From an uncultured Clostridia bacterium (GTDB taxonomy: Bacteria; Bacillota; Clostridia; Christensenellales; Borkfalkiaceae): a DNA stretch of 64,000 bases. Location of the stretch: NCBI GenBank assembly GCA_947589285.1, contig CANPZV010000001.1:1-64000 (forward strand), given 5' to 3'. The translations under genes and the position numbers were made by a program. Position 1 is the first letter of the stretch, and every line of letters starts with the position of its first letter. The notes under the pieces were generated by a model. It was given only the letters and a program-made list of their open reading frames with translations, was not told where the DNA came from and searched no databases. Positions 9,841 to 18,111 of the stretch are shown here, one piece after another.

Positions 9841-10507
9841 GGTGACCCACCCCCCTACCCCCCTCCCATGGAGGGGGCATGCGCCGCGGCACCCCCATGG
9901 AGGGAGCGAGGCCTACCCCTTGGGGGGGGAGGCTCCGCCGTAGGCGGTGGTGGGGGGGATTCCCCTCTTTCTTGCCATAGGCGGAATTCACTTCCGCCGT
10001 GGGCGACCCCATTTGGTACCCTACGGGAACCTTATTGTCCTTGCAAAGTGTCTTCCGAGACCAAAGTGATTGATGTCGATAGCACTTTCGCTCGAACATT
10101 TCTTTTCGAAAGCCCCGCGAGATTCTTCGCTTCGCTCTGAATGACGCAGAAATAAGGTGACCCACCCCCCTACCCGTTACGGCGGCAGGGACCGCCGTAA
10201 CCCCGTCGGCGAGGCCACGCCTCCTGCCGCGGCGCAGCTCACAGTGCGCCGCACTGTTGAGCAGAATTGCGCCGCGGCACCCCCACGGAGGGGGCGAGAA
10301 AGTGGCGGGGCGAGCAAAGAAATGTTCGAAACATTCCAATTCCCTTGCCTTAGGCGGAATTCACTTCCGCCGTGGGCGACCCCATTTGGTACCCTACGGG
10401 AACCACAATGTCTTTCAAGGTATCAAAGTGCGTGGGGTGATAAGGTTATGAAATGCACAACGCTGACCCCTCGAACGATTTGTTTTCGCAGAAAACAAAT
10501 CGTTCGA
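9841..10507 (+). repeat. Two tandem copies of hairpin-ended element B (9971-10329 with loop insert; 10344-10507 closed) plus family A repeats
   Basis: 'cttgcc(a/t)taggcggaattcacttccgccgtgggcgaccccatttggtaccctacgggaacc' at 9971 and 10344; terminal hairpin 10472-10506. Confidence 0.9.
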
Positions 10508-10514
10508 AGTGAAA

Positions 10515-10881
10515 GAATTCACCCCCGCGCAACCGCACGGGGGCTTCCATTCTCTGATTCAGTTGTCGGGCGCGGCCCTTTCGGGCTGATCCGACTTTCT
10601 CTCATTCTTTGGGCTGATTGCCCGTGCGGTGTTTTCCCGTCACCGCCTCTCACGTCAAAGTCGTTTTTCCGCCCTTATCATATAATGGTACATTGGTCTT
10701 ATCCTCCTTTATTGGGTCTTTCCCCAGCCTTGGAGTTTGGTCATATCGTTGTACCTCCCGATATGAATTTTTTTGGAAGCCTTGCCTTCCCTCATCGGCC
10801 TCCCTGTGGGGTGCGAATTTTTCCATCCGCACATCTTTCATGAAAGATACTCACAAAATTTGTTTCTTCTTTTCTCTTTCT
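10515..10881 (-). ncRNA. Orphan hairpin-rich transcription unit; candidate structured RNA or small-protein mRNA
   Basis: Own promoter at 10888-10915; minus-strand hairpins GTGCG..CGCAC, CATATCG-GGAGGTACAA-CGATATG, GCGGTG..CACCGC, GTCGG..GCCC-GAAA-GGGC..CCGAC, CCCCCGTGC-GGTT-GCGCGGGGG; a 63-aa ORF (10650-10841) overlaps. Confidence 0.45.
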
Positions 10882-10887
10882 GGCTTT

Positions 10888-10915
10888 AGTATAGCATAGA
10901 TTTTTGTTTTGTCAA
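10888..10915 (-). promoter_or_regulatory. SigA-type promoter
   Basis: Minus strand TTGACA-N16-TATACT. Confidence 0.8.
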
Positions 10916-10948
10916 TAGATTTCGGAAAAATTTTTTAAGAAATTTTTT

Positions 10949-11161
10949 TCAGTACTCCGCGATGCCGAGAATGTAGTCGGACTTCACGTCGAGGAGCGCG
11001 CAGAGCTTGGCGAACGTGTCGAGCGCGGGGAACACGTCCTTCTTCATATATTTCGAAACGGTCTGCGCCGAGACGCCGACGCCCTTCGCGATCTCTTTCT
11101 GCGGGATCCCGCTCGCCGCGATGCACTCCCGCAGCCGCCTCTGAATGTCCTTGAGTTCCAT
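10949..11161 (-). CDS. Small XRE-family helix-turn-helix regulator
   Basis: 70 aa; IPQKEIAKGVGVSAQTVSKYMKKDVFPALDTFAKLCALLDVKSDYILG; RBS AAGGGGGGAAATC-ATG. Confidence 0.9.
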   Translation of the reverse strand: MELKDIQRRLRECIAASGIPQKEIAKGVGVSAQTVSKYMKKDVFPALDTFAKLCALLDVKSDYILGIAEY

Positions 11162-11206
11162 GATTTCCCCCCTTGAAAAAATTTTTTCCCCTTTTCACAA
11201 AAAAAT

Positions 11207-11259
11207 ATCGCACAATGTGCGATTTTTTGCTTGACAATCGTACATTATACGATTATAAT
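11207..11259 (+). promoter_or_regulatory. Two palindromic 17-bp operators and a sigma-A promoter whose spacer is operator 2
   Basis: O1 ATCGCACAATGTGCGAT (11207-11223), O2 ATCGTACATTATACGAT (11237-11253), -35 TTGACA 11231-11236, -10 TATAAT 11254-11259; operator centres 30 bp apart. Confidence 0.85.
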
Positions 11260-11266
11260 AGAGTTA

Positions 11267-11385
11267 CCTTCCGCCGGAAAGGGGGCGGAAGCAGGTAAAT
11301 CGCATAGAAACATGTCTTTCCCCCAAAAAAGTCATTTCGTACGGTTTACCCGTCCGCGGCTCCCGCCGCGGACGCTTTTTTGTTT
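11267..11385 (+). ncRNA. Candidate small RNA (~118 nt) or attenuated leader upstream of spoIIE
   Basis: Starts ~7 nt after TATAAT; hairpin CTTCCGCC/GGCGGAAG (11268-11291), stem GGTAAATCG/CGGTTTACC (11294-11350), terminator CGTCCGCGGC-TCCC-GCCGCGGACG-CTTTTTTG (11351-11382). Confidence 0.65.
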
Positions 11386-11407
11386 TGCGCAGGGCTTTTT
11401 CATGTAA

Positions 11408-11414
11408 TTCGACA
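11408..11414 (-). promoter_or_regulatory. Putative Spo0A box upstream of spoIIE
   Basis: TTCGACA, the complement of TGTCGAA (context TTGTCGAATT), 74 bp upstream of the spoIIE ATG. Confidence 0.55.
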
Positions 11415-11487
11415 AGATATGGCTTAATCTCCGCTGAAATAGGCGGGGATTTTTTCTATAATCGAAAGAAAAAACGAGGAGTATGCT

Positions 11488-13761
11488 ATGAAACGCCTGC
11501 GTGTAAAATTTTCATGGAAAGCGGCGGTGAAGTATTTCGCCGCACTGCCCGTCATGGTCCTTCTGAACTTCGCTCTCCCGATGAAGGAACCCGTCGCTTT
11601 CCCCCTCTTCTTCGCCCTTCTGATGTGCGGATTCGACCCGTTTGCCGTCTCTTTTGAGTACGTCGTCGCCTCCGTTCCCGCCCTGTCGCTCGAGGCCTCC
11701 CTCTCCTGCATGATACAGGCGGCCTTCCTCTGCCTGACCTTCACCGTCTACGCCCACCTGCGCAAGCGGATGAGGTGGGAAAAGCTCGCCTTCCTCGCCG
11801 CCGCCCAGCTCCCCTTTATCTTCCTCTATCCCCATGCGGGGTACGGCTCCTTTCCCATTCCCGTCGTATGGCAGAAAGTCATTCTCTCCCTCTTCTTCGT
11901 CGTACTCTCCCTTCTCTTTGAAGGCGGCGTGCATGCCCTCCTGTTCCGCGCCTTCCGCTGCCGCCTTGTCGCCTCGGAGCTGAGCGAGATCGTCCTCCTG
12001 TGGTTCTTCACGGGTCTCGGCCTCTATGGGGCGGCGGGCGTCATTCCCTTCTATGCCGTCACGGTCGCGCTTCTCATCGGAGCGGCCGTTTTGATGAAGA
12101 ACGCCGCCGCCGTTCCCTTCGCCCTCGCCCTCTCCGCGCCGTTATGCGCCGCGCAGATGAGCGTCGTCCCCGCCGCCGAATACGCGTTTTGGGCGTGCGC
12201 GGGGCTGCTCTTCGCCCCGTACGGCAACCTCGTCTCCTCCCTCTCCGTCTTTCTCTGCTTCCTCGGCGTGCAGTACTTCGAGGGGCTGTTCTACACGGAC
12301 GCCCTGACCATCTCCCTCACCGTCTGCGCCTGTTTTTTGCCCGCCGCGGCCATCAGCCTCCTGCCCGAAAAGGCGATGAAGCGTCTGCGGCGCACCCTCC
12401 TCTTCTACCGCGAGCGGACCCTGCCGCGCATCGCCATCAACCGCAACCGCCGCGCCGTGGGCGAACAGCTGTATGAGGTTTCCTCCCTCTTCCGCGAGAT
12501 CGAGACGGCCTTCGCGGCAGAGAGCGGCAAGGCGCAGGGCATTCATTTCAAGGAGAAGCTCATCGCCTGCCTGTGCGCCTCCTGCCCCAGCCGCCGCAAG
12601 TGCAGGGAGGCGGGCATGTACGAGAGTTTCGACAAGCTCATCGCCGTCGGCAAGGCCAAGGGGCGGGTCAACCTCATCGACCTCCCGCAGGAGCTTTCCT
12701 CCTCCTGCCGCAACTCCGCAGGGCTTCTCTTCGCGCTCAACAAACTCCTCGACGACTACCGCCGCATGGAACAGGAGCTGGAGGCCGCGCGGGCGGGGCG
12801 GAAACTCCTCGCCGAACAGGCCCACGGCGTGAGCGAGATCTTAAAGGACATCGCCCTCGAACAGAGCGAGGAATTTGCCTTCTCCGACGAAGAGCGCGTC
12901 CTCTCCAACGCCCTCTCGGCGGCGGGAATGATGAGTTCGGAGATCTTCCTGTACGGCGAGGGGACCCTGTTTACCGCCTCCATGACGCTCACGTCGGACG
13001 CCGATCCGAAGAAGCTGTGCAAGGTCGCCTCCCGCGCGCTCGGCATTCCCCTCGCCCTCTCCGAAAAGATCCCCCTGACCTCGGGCCGCGCCTGCTATAT
13101 CCTGCGGCGGAAGCCCGACTTTGACGCCGCCTTCGGGATCGCCGCCTGCCCCAAGGCGGGGGAGACGGCCAGCGGGGACACTCACTCCGTCCTCAAGATC
13201 GACGAGAGACGCTTCATGGTCGCCCTATCCGACGGCATGGGGAGCGGGGACGCCGCGCGGTCTGTCTCGGACAGGACGCTCTCCCTCCTCGAGAGCTGTT
13301 ACAAGGCGAAGATGCCGGGGGACACCGTCCTCTCCACCGTCAACCGCCTCATCGCCCTCTCGGGGGAGGAGACGTTCTCCTGCCTCGACGTCGCCTCCGT
13401 CGATCTCGACACGGGGGACGCGGACATCGTAAAGATCGGCGCACCCATGGGATTTTTGCTCTCGGGCGAGGAACTGCGCGTTTTGGAGGGGGACAGCCTC
13501 CCCATCGGCATGCTCGAGGCCGTCCACCCCGCCACGATGCGCGTCAACATGAAGGCGGAGGACTTCCTCATCTTCATGAGCGACGGCGTGACGACGGCGT
13601 TCGGGTCGTCGGCGGAGCTATGCTCGTACATGAGCGGCCTGAAACCGCTGAACCCGCAATCGCTCGCCGAGGAGATCTTAAAAAACGCCCTCGGCCGATA
13701 CAAGGGAACGGCCGAGGACGATATGACGGTCCTTGCGGTAAAACTCACCCGCGCCGCATAA
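11488..13761 (+). CDS. spoIIE: Stage II sporulation protein E (PP2C-type phosphatase)
   Basis: 757 aa; N-terminal multi-TM region, C-terminal PP2C motifs (VALSDGMGSGDAARSVS, FLIFMSDGVTTAFG). Confidence 0.95.
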   Translation: MKRLRVKFSWKAAVKYFAALPVMVLLNFALPMKEPVAFPLFFALLMCGFDPFAVSFEYVVASVPALSLEASLSCMIQAAFLCLTFTVYAHLRKRMRWEKLAFLAAAQLPFIFLYPHAGYGSFPIPVVWQKVILSLFFVVLSLLFEGGVHALLFRAFRCRLVASELSEIVLLWFFTGLGLYGAAGVIPFYAVTVALLIGAAVLMKNAAAVPFALALSAPLCAAQMSVVPAAEYAFWACAGLLFAPYGNLVSSLSVFLCFLGVQYFEGLFYTDALTISLTVCACFLPAAAISLLPEKAMKRLRRTLLFYRERTLPRIAINRNRRAVGEQLYEVSSLFREIETAFAAESGKAQGIHFKEKLIACLCASCPSRRKCREAGMYESFDKLIAVGKAKGRVNLIDLPQELSSSCRNSAGLLFALNKLLDDYRRMEQELEAARAGRKLLAEQAHGVSEILKDIALEQSEEFAFSDEERVLSNALSAAGMMSSEIFLYGEGTLFTASMTLTSDADPKKLCKVASRALGIPLALSEKIPLTSGRACYILRRKPDFDAAFGIAACPKAGETASGDTHSVLKIDERRFMVALSDGMGSGDAARSVSDRTLSLLESCYKAKMPGDTVLSTVNRLIALSGEETFSCLDVASVDLDTGDADIVKIGAPMGFLLSGEELRVLEGDSLPIGMLEAVHPATMRVNMKAEDFLIFMSDGVTTAFGSSAELCSYMSGLKPLNPQSLAEEILKNALGRYKGTAEDDMTVLAVKLTRAA

Positions 13762-13764
13762 CGG

Positions 13765-14335
13765 AGGATAAAGCCTACCCCCTCGGGTGGGAGGCTCCCG
13801 CGTAGCGGGTGGTGGGGGGAATGCTCATTCTGAGGGCGAAGCGACCGCCCCGTGCGCATTCTATTTTTGTCTAAGCACGGCACGAGCGCGAAGCGCGAAG
13901 TTAGAATCCCCTCAAACGAAGTCCTCTTGTCGCCCCTCATAAGGGAGATGTCGAGGCGTAGCCGAGACAGAGGGGTTTCAAAACCCCTTTGCCCCTGCGG
14001 GGCACTTCCCCTACAGGGGCAGCGAGAGAAAAATGCGGTGACCCACCCCCCTACCCCCCCTCCCACGGAGGGGGCATGCGCTGCGGCACCCCCATGGAGG
14101 GGGCAAGGCCTACCCCCTACGGGGGGAGGCTCCGCCGAAGGCGGTGGTGGGGGGAAACATTCCAAAATCCCTTGCCTTAGGCGGAATTCACTTCCGCCGT
14201 GGGCGACCCCATTCGGTACCCAACGGGAACCACAATGACTTTCAAAGTACGACAGTTCGTGGGGCGATTAAGTAGTGGAATGCACACCGCCAACCCCTCG
14301 AACGCATTTGTTTTCGCAGAAAACAAATCGTTCGA
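13765..14335. repeat. Repeat mosaic incl. families A, C, D and element B (14171-14335)
   Basis: Terminal hairpin CGAACGCATTTGTTTTC..GAAAACAAATCGTTCG at 14299-14334; 'cccacccccctaccccccctcccacggagggggc'. Confidence 0.9.
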
Positions 14336-14339
14336 AATC

Positions 14340-15014
14340 TTACATCATCAAAACAATACTTGCAAACTGCAACACGGTGCCGAGGATCGTGAACAGGTGC
14401 CAGACGGAGTGGAAGTAGCGGACCTTTTTGCCGAAGGCGAAGAAGCCGATCCCGATCGTATAGGCGATGCCGCCGCCGAGCAGAAGGAAGGTACAAGCCG
14501 CGGAGACCGTCTCAAGGAGCATGGGCAGGAAGATGACCGCCAGCCACCCGCCCACAACGTAGAACACCATGGAGATGCCCTTGATGATGCGGTTGTTCAT
14601 GGCGATGGCGTTCATCGTGATCCCCGCAACGGCGATGCCCCATTCGATGGCAAGCACGGTCCAGCCCATCGCGGTGCCGTAGAGCGGAATGAGGCAGTAC
14701 GGCGTGTATGTTCCCGCGATCAGGAGAAAGATCGTGCAGTGGTCGAAGATGCGGAACACCCGCTTTCCCCGTCCCGCGGGCAGGAAGTGGTAGAGCGCGC
14801 TCATCGTGTACAGGACGACGATGCCGAACCCGAACGCGGAGACGGCGACCATGCGCACGGCGTTCCCCCAGGTCAGGTAGAGGAGAAATGCCCAGACGGC
14901 GAGGCCGATCGCCCCGCCCACGATGTGTGAGACGGCGTTGAAGATCTCCTCCCCCTTGGTGTACAGCGGCTTACTTGCCGATTTAGCTGACGGATTGTTG
15001 ATGACGGCTTCCAT
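14340..15014 (-). CDS. Hemolysin III / TrhA family membrane protein
   Basis: MEAVINNPSAK...YTKGEEIFNAVSHIVGGAIGLAVW...SALYHFLPAGRGKRVFRIFDHCTIFLLIAGTYTPYCL. Confidence 0.92.
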   Translation of the reverse strand: MEAVINNPSAKSASKPLYTKGEEIFNAVSHIVGGAIGLAVWAFLLYLTWGNAVRMVAVSAFGFGIVVLYTMSALYHFLPAGRGKRVFRIFDHCTIFLLIAGTYTPYCLIPLYGTAMGWTVLAIEWGIAVAGITMNAIAMNNRIIKGISMVFYVVGGWLAVIFLPMLLETVSAACTFLLLGGGIAYTIGIGFFAFGKKVRYFHSVWHLFTILGTVLQFASIVLMM

Positions 15015-15194
15015 AGAGCGTACCTCGCGATTTTTGATTTCTCTCCGAATGATAGCACAGAGCAAACCAAAAAGCTACCTACTGTTGAAACAGTCTCTCC
15101 TACTGAAAGTTTTCCCCTTTCTACACCCAAAAATACCGTCTCTACCGCAAAAAATCCCCACTCTACTGTGAGTAGAGTGGGGAAAACGATCATT

Positions 15195-15455
15195 GCCGAA
15201 TGAGACAGCGAGGAGGGGCCAAGTGAAACCCCTCTGTCACTCACTGCGTTCGTGACATCTCCCCTAAAAGGGGCGACGAGGTTCTTGCCCACCCCTTGAG
15301 GGGACCTCCCTCGTAGCGGGTGGGGGGGACATTGCTCATTCTGAAGGAGCGAAGCGACTGAAGAATCCCCTCGGTCGATGACTTCGTTCAGGGGATCCTT
15401 CGGCCCCGTCGGGGCCTCAGGATGAGCGCGGCGCGCTCAATATTTAATTAAAATG
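15195..15455. repeat. Repeat mosaic (families C and D)
   Basis: 'gaaacccctctgtcactcactgcgttcgtgacatctcccctaaaaggggcgacgag', 'ggggatccttcggccccgtcggggcctcaggatgagcgcg'. Confidence 0.8.
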
Positions 15456-15463
15456 CGCCGACG

Positions 15464-15742
15464 CTATTGGTTATAGACGATCGTGAGGACGATAAAGACG
15501 ATGACGGCGGCGATGCCGATGACCCAGCCGACGATCTTGAGCGTCCTCTCCGTCTTGGGGTCCATGGGCGTATAGCCGCGCGGGACTAGAACGCCGCCGC
15601 ACTTGGGGCACTTCGTCATGTGGTCAAGCACTTTCTCGCCGCAGTGCGGACATTCGACGAGATGCTTTTCGATCTGCGCCCGCCGCTTTTGGGCGCGCTC
15701 CTGCGCCTTTTGTTCCTCCCTTTCGGGATCCTTTTTCCCCAT
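15464..15742 (-). CDS. Small zinc-ribbon membrane protein
   Basis: CPHCGEKVLDHMTKCPKCGG zinc ribbon and C-terminal TM helix; downstream of galM. Confidence 0.75.
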   Translation of the reverse strand: MGKKDPEREEQKAQERAQKRRAQIEKHLVECPHCGEKVLDHMTKCPKCGGVLVPRGYTPMDPKTERTLKIVGWVIGIAAVIVFIVLTIVYNQ

Positions 15743-15743
15743 G

Positions 15744-16784
15744 TCAACCTACCGTATCGAACCGATATGCCGCCGTGTAGGAATACACCTCGCCCGCGGG
15801 GAGAATGGAACTCCCCCGCGCGGCGTACTCCCCGACGTTGACGTTGTTGGGGATCGCCTGCGTCTCGAGGCAGAACCCCGCCCGCTTGCCGTAGTAGTTG
15901 TGCTTGCCCTCCTGGTGCAGGCCGTTGCCCGCATAGAACTGCACGGCGGGAGCGTCGGTGAAGCAGGTCATGCGGATGCCCGTCTTTCTGCTCACGGCCG
16001 ACGCGTACTGCACGAACTGTTTTTCGGGATTTTTGAGGACAAAGCAATGGTCGTAGCCGTTGCCCTGCTTTAAGTCGAGGTCGTCCGCCCCGATGTCCCG
16101 CCCGATCTCCTTGGGAACGTTGAAATCGAAGGGGGTCCCCTTCACCATTCTGTACCCCCCGACGGGGATCATCGTGGTGTTGGTCGGCACGATCATGTCC
16201 GAATCAATGGAGAGAAGGTGGTCGAGAATGCTCCCGTCCTGCTCGCCGCTGAGGTTGAAGTAGGCGTGGTTGGTGAGGTTGACCGCCGTCGTCTTGTCCG
16301 TCGTCGCGCGGTAGGAGATCCTGAGTTCCCCGCCCTTGAAGGAATACGTCACCTGCACAGTGAGCGTCCCCGGGTAATTCTCTTCGCCGTCGGGGGAGAC
16401 GAGGGAGAGGACAAGTTCGTCCCCGCGGATCTCCGCGTCCCAGAATTTGCGGTTGAAACCGACCTTCCCGCCGTGGAGGTGATTCCCCCTGTCGTTGCAG
16501 TAGAGGGCGTAGGTCACGCCGTCGATGGTGAGTTTCCCCTCGCCGATGCGGTTGCCGAACCTGCCGATGAGCGCGCCGAGATACCCGCCGTTGCGCTCGT
16601 AGCCCGCGGCGTCGTTGTAGCCGAGAAGCACGTCGGTGGGCCGCCCCTTTCTGTCGGGCACGACGAGGCTCTGGAGAATGCCTCCGTAGTTCAGGACGGT
16701 CGCATAGGACGCGCCGTCATGCAGGGTGTAGGCAGTGACGTCCCTGCCGTCAAGCGTCTTTGCAAAAAACTTTTGTGTGATCAT
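15744..16784 (-). CDS. galM: Aldose 1-epimerase (galactose mutarotase)
   Basis: LGALIGRFGNRIGEGKLTIDGVTY...NHLHGGKVGF...LTNHAYFNLSG. Confidence 0.93.
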   Translation of the reverse strand: MITQKFFAKTLDGRDVTAYTLHDGASYATVLNYGGILQSLVVPDRKGRPTDVLLGYNDAAGYERNGGYLGALIGRFGNRIGEGKLTIDGVTYALYCNDRGNHLHGGKVGFNRKFWDAEIRGDELVLSLVSPDGEENYPGTLTVQVTYSFKGGELRISYRATTDKTTAVNLTNHAYFNLSGEQDGSILDHLLSIDSDMIVPTNTTMIPVGGYRMVKGTPFDFNVPKEIGRDIGADDLDLKQGNGYDHCFVLKNPEKQFVQYASAVSRKTGIRMTCFTDAPAVQFYAGNGLHQEGKHNYYGKRAGFCLETQAIPNNVNVGEYAARGSSILPAGEVYSYTAAYRFDTVG

Positions 16785-16857
16785 AGATGACTCCTGATGT
16801 TTTTTTGTAATGGTATCCGCGCGGACTGCCGCGCGAAAGGCCGCCCGAAGGCCGCCT

Positions 16858-18045
16858 TCACTCCCCGATCTGTGCCGCGCCTGCGGCGCGGAGGCGGACA
16901 AGCTCCACGCTGTCGTTCCCGAACACGCGGGCCATGCCCTCCATGTAGGTCCCCTCTTCGCCCTCTTTCACAAAGGCAAGCACCGCGCCCGTAAATCCGC
17001 CGCCCATCATGCGGGACGCGCCGTCTTTGAGCGTCATCTCCGACACTTTGAGCGCGAGCGCGAGGGGCTGGGAGACGCTCCCCGGGACGAAGCAATTCTG
17101 TAAGAGTTTGTACGAACTCTCCCCGCTCGCGCGGATCTGCTCCAAAAACTTCGGCGCGTCGCCGCTCTGCAACGCCTCGGCGGCCCTGTCCACCCGCTCA
17201 TTTTCCTCAAAAAAGTGAACGCTCCGCAGGATCGCCCGCTCGCTCACCCGCTTTTTGAGGCGGGGAAGGTCCCCGATGAGGGCGTCGAATTCCACTTCGC
17301 GCAGGGTCTTTTTGCCGAAGAAGGCGGCGACGTCCCCCATCTCCCGCGCGATCGCCGCATAGTGGACGGTGAGGGAGGAGTGCGATCCGCCCGTGTTCGT
17401 CATGACGACGGCGTACCCCTTGAGCGGGGGGAGAGGCGAGATCTCGGGGGCGTCGGGGTGCAGAAAGTCGATCTTGTTCAGCCCGCCGAAGGCGACGCCG
17501 CACTGGTCCAAAAGGCCGCATGGCTTGCCGAAGTAGACGTTCTCCGCGTACTGCCCCGCCTGCGCCTTCTCGAGGGGGGTGAGCTGCCCGCCGAAGGCGA
17601 GCGCGTTCTCGATCTCGGCGATGAGGACGCAGAAGGCGGCCGAGGAGGAGACCCCCGCGCCGCGGAAGATATTGCTGTGGGTGTATGCCCGAAACCCTGC
17701 GAGCTTCCCCTTCTTTGCGAGGAAGGCGAGGACGCCGCGCACCAAAGAGGCCGACTTGCCCTTCTCCTCCTCCCGCGGGGAGAGGGAGTTTAGGTCCACG
17801 CGGATGGGACGGAATCCCTCCGACGCGACTTCAACGAACCCGTTTTCGGGCAAAACGGCGGCGAGAACGTCGCAGGAGACCGCCGAGACAAGGACCTTGC
17901 CGCGGTTGTGGTCGGTGTGGTTCCCCACGATCTCCGCCCGCCCGGGGGAGGAGAACCAGAGGACCTCTTTCCTCCTCTCTGCCGCGACGCGGCCGAGAAG
18001 TTTTTTCCTGCGGAAGGGTTCGTGCCCTTCCCAAACGTTCCGCAT
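16858..18045 (-). CDS. galK: Galactokinase
   Basis: SSPGRAEIVGNHTDHNRGKVL (GHMP/galactokinase signature), GAGVSSSAAFCVLI, RMMGGGFTGAVLAFV. Confidence 0.93.
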   Translation of the reverse strand: MRNVWEGHEPFRRKKLLGRVAAERRKEVLWFSSPGRAEIVGNHTDHNRGKVLVSAVSCDVLAAVLPENGFVEVASEGFRPIRVDLNSLSPREEEKGKSASLVRGVLAFLAKKGKLAGFRAYTHSNIFRGAGVSSSAAFCVLIAEIENALAFGGQLTPLEKAQAGQYAENVYFGKPCGLLDQCGVAFGGLNKIDFLHPDAPEISPLPPLKGYAVVMTNTGGSHSSLTVHYAAIAREMGDVAAFFGKKTLREVEFDALIGDLPRLKKRVSERAILRSVHFFEENERVDRAAEALQSGDAPKFLEQIRASGESSYKLLQNCFVPGSVSQPLALALKVSEMTLKDGASRMMGGGFTGAVLAFVKEGEEGTYMEGMARVFGNDSVELVRLRAAGAAQIGE

Positions 18046-18111
18046 ACGGGCAGTATAACACAAATCGCGCGGAAAGTAAATAAATTCCGCAAATTTAATC
18101 AAACTCAAAGT

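Noticed and set aside
11311-11406. 31-codon ORF (MSFPQKSHFVRFTRPRLPPRTLFCFAQGFFM) in the candidate small RNA
   Set aside because: No Shine-Dalgarno and it reads through the terminator hairpin
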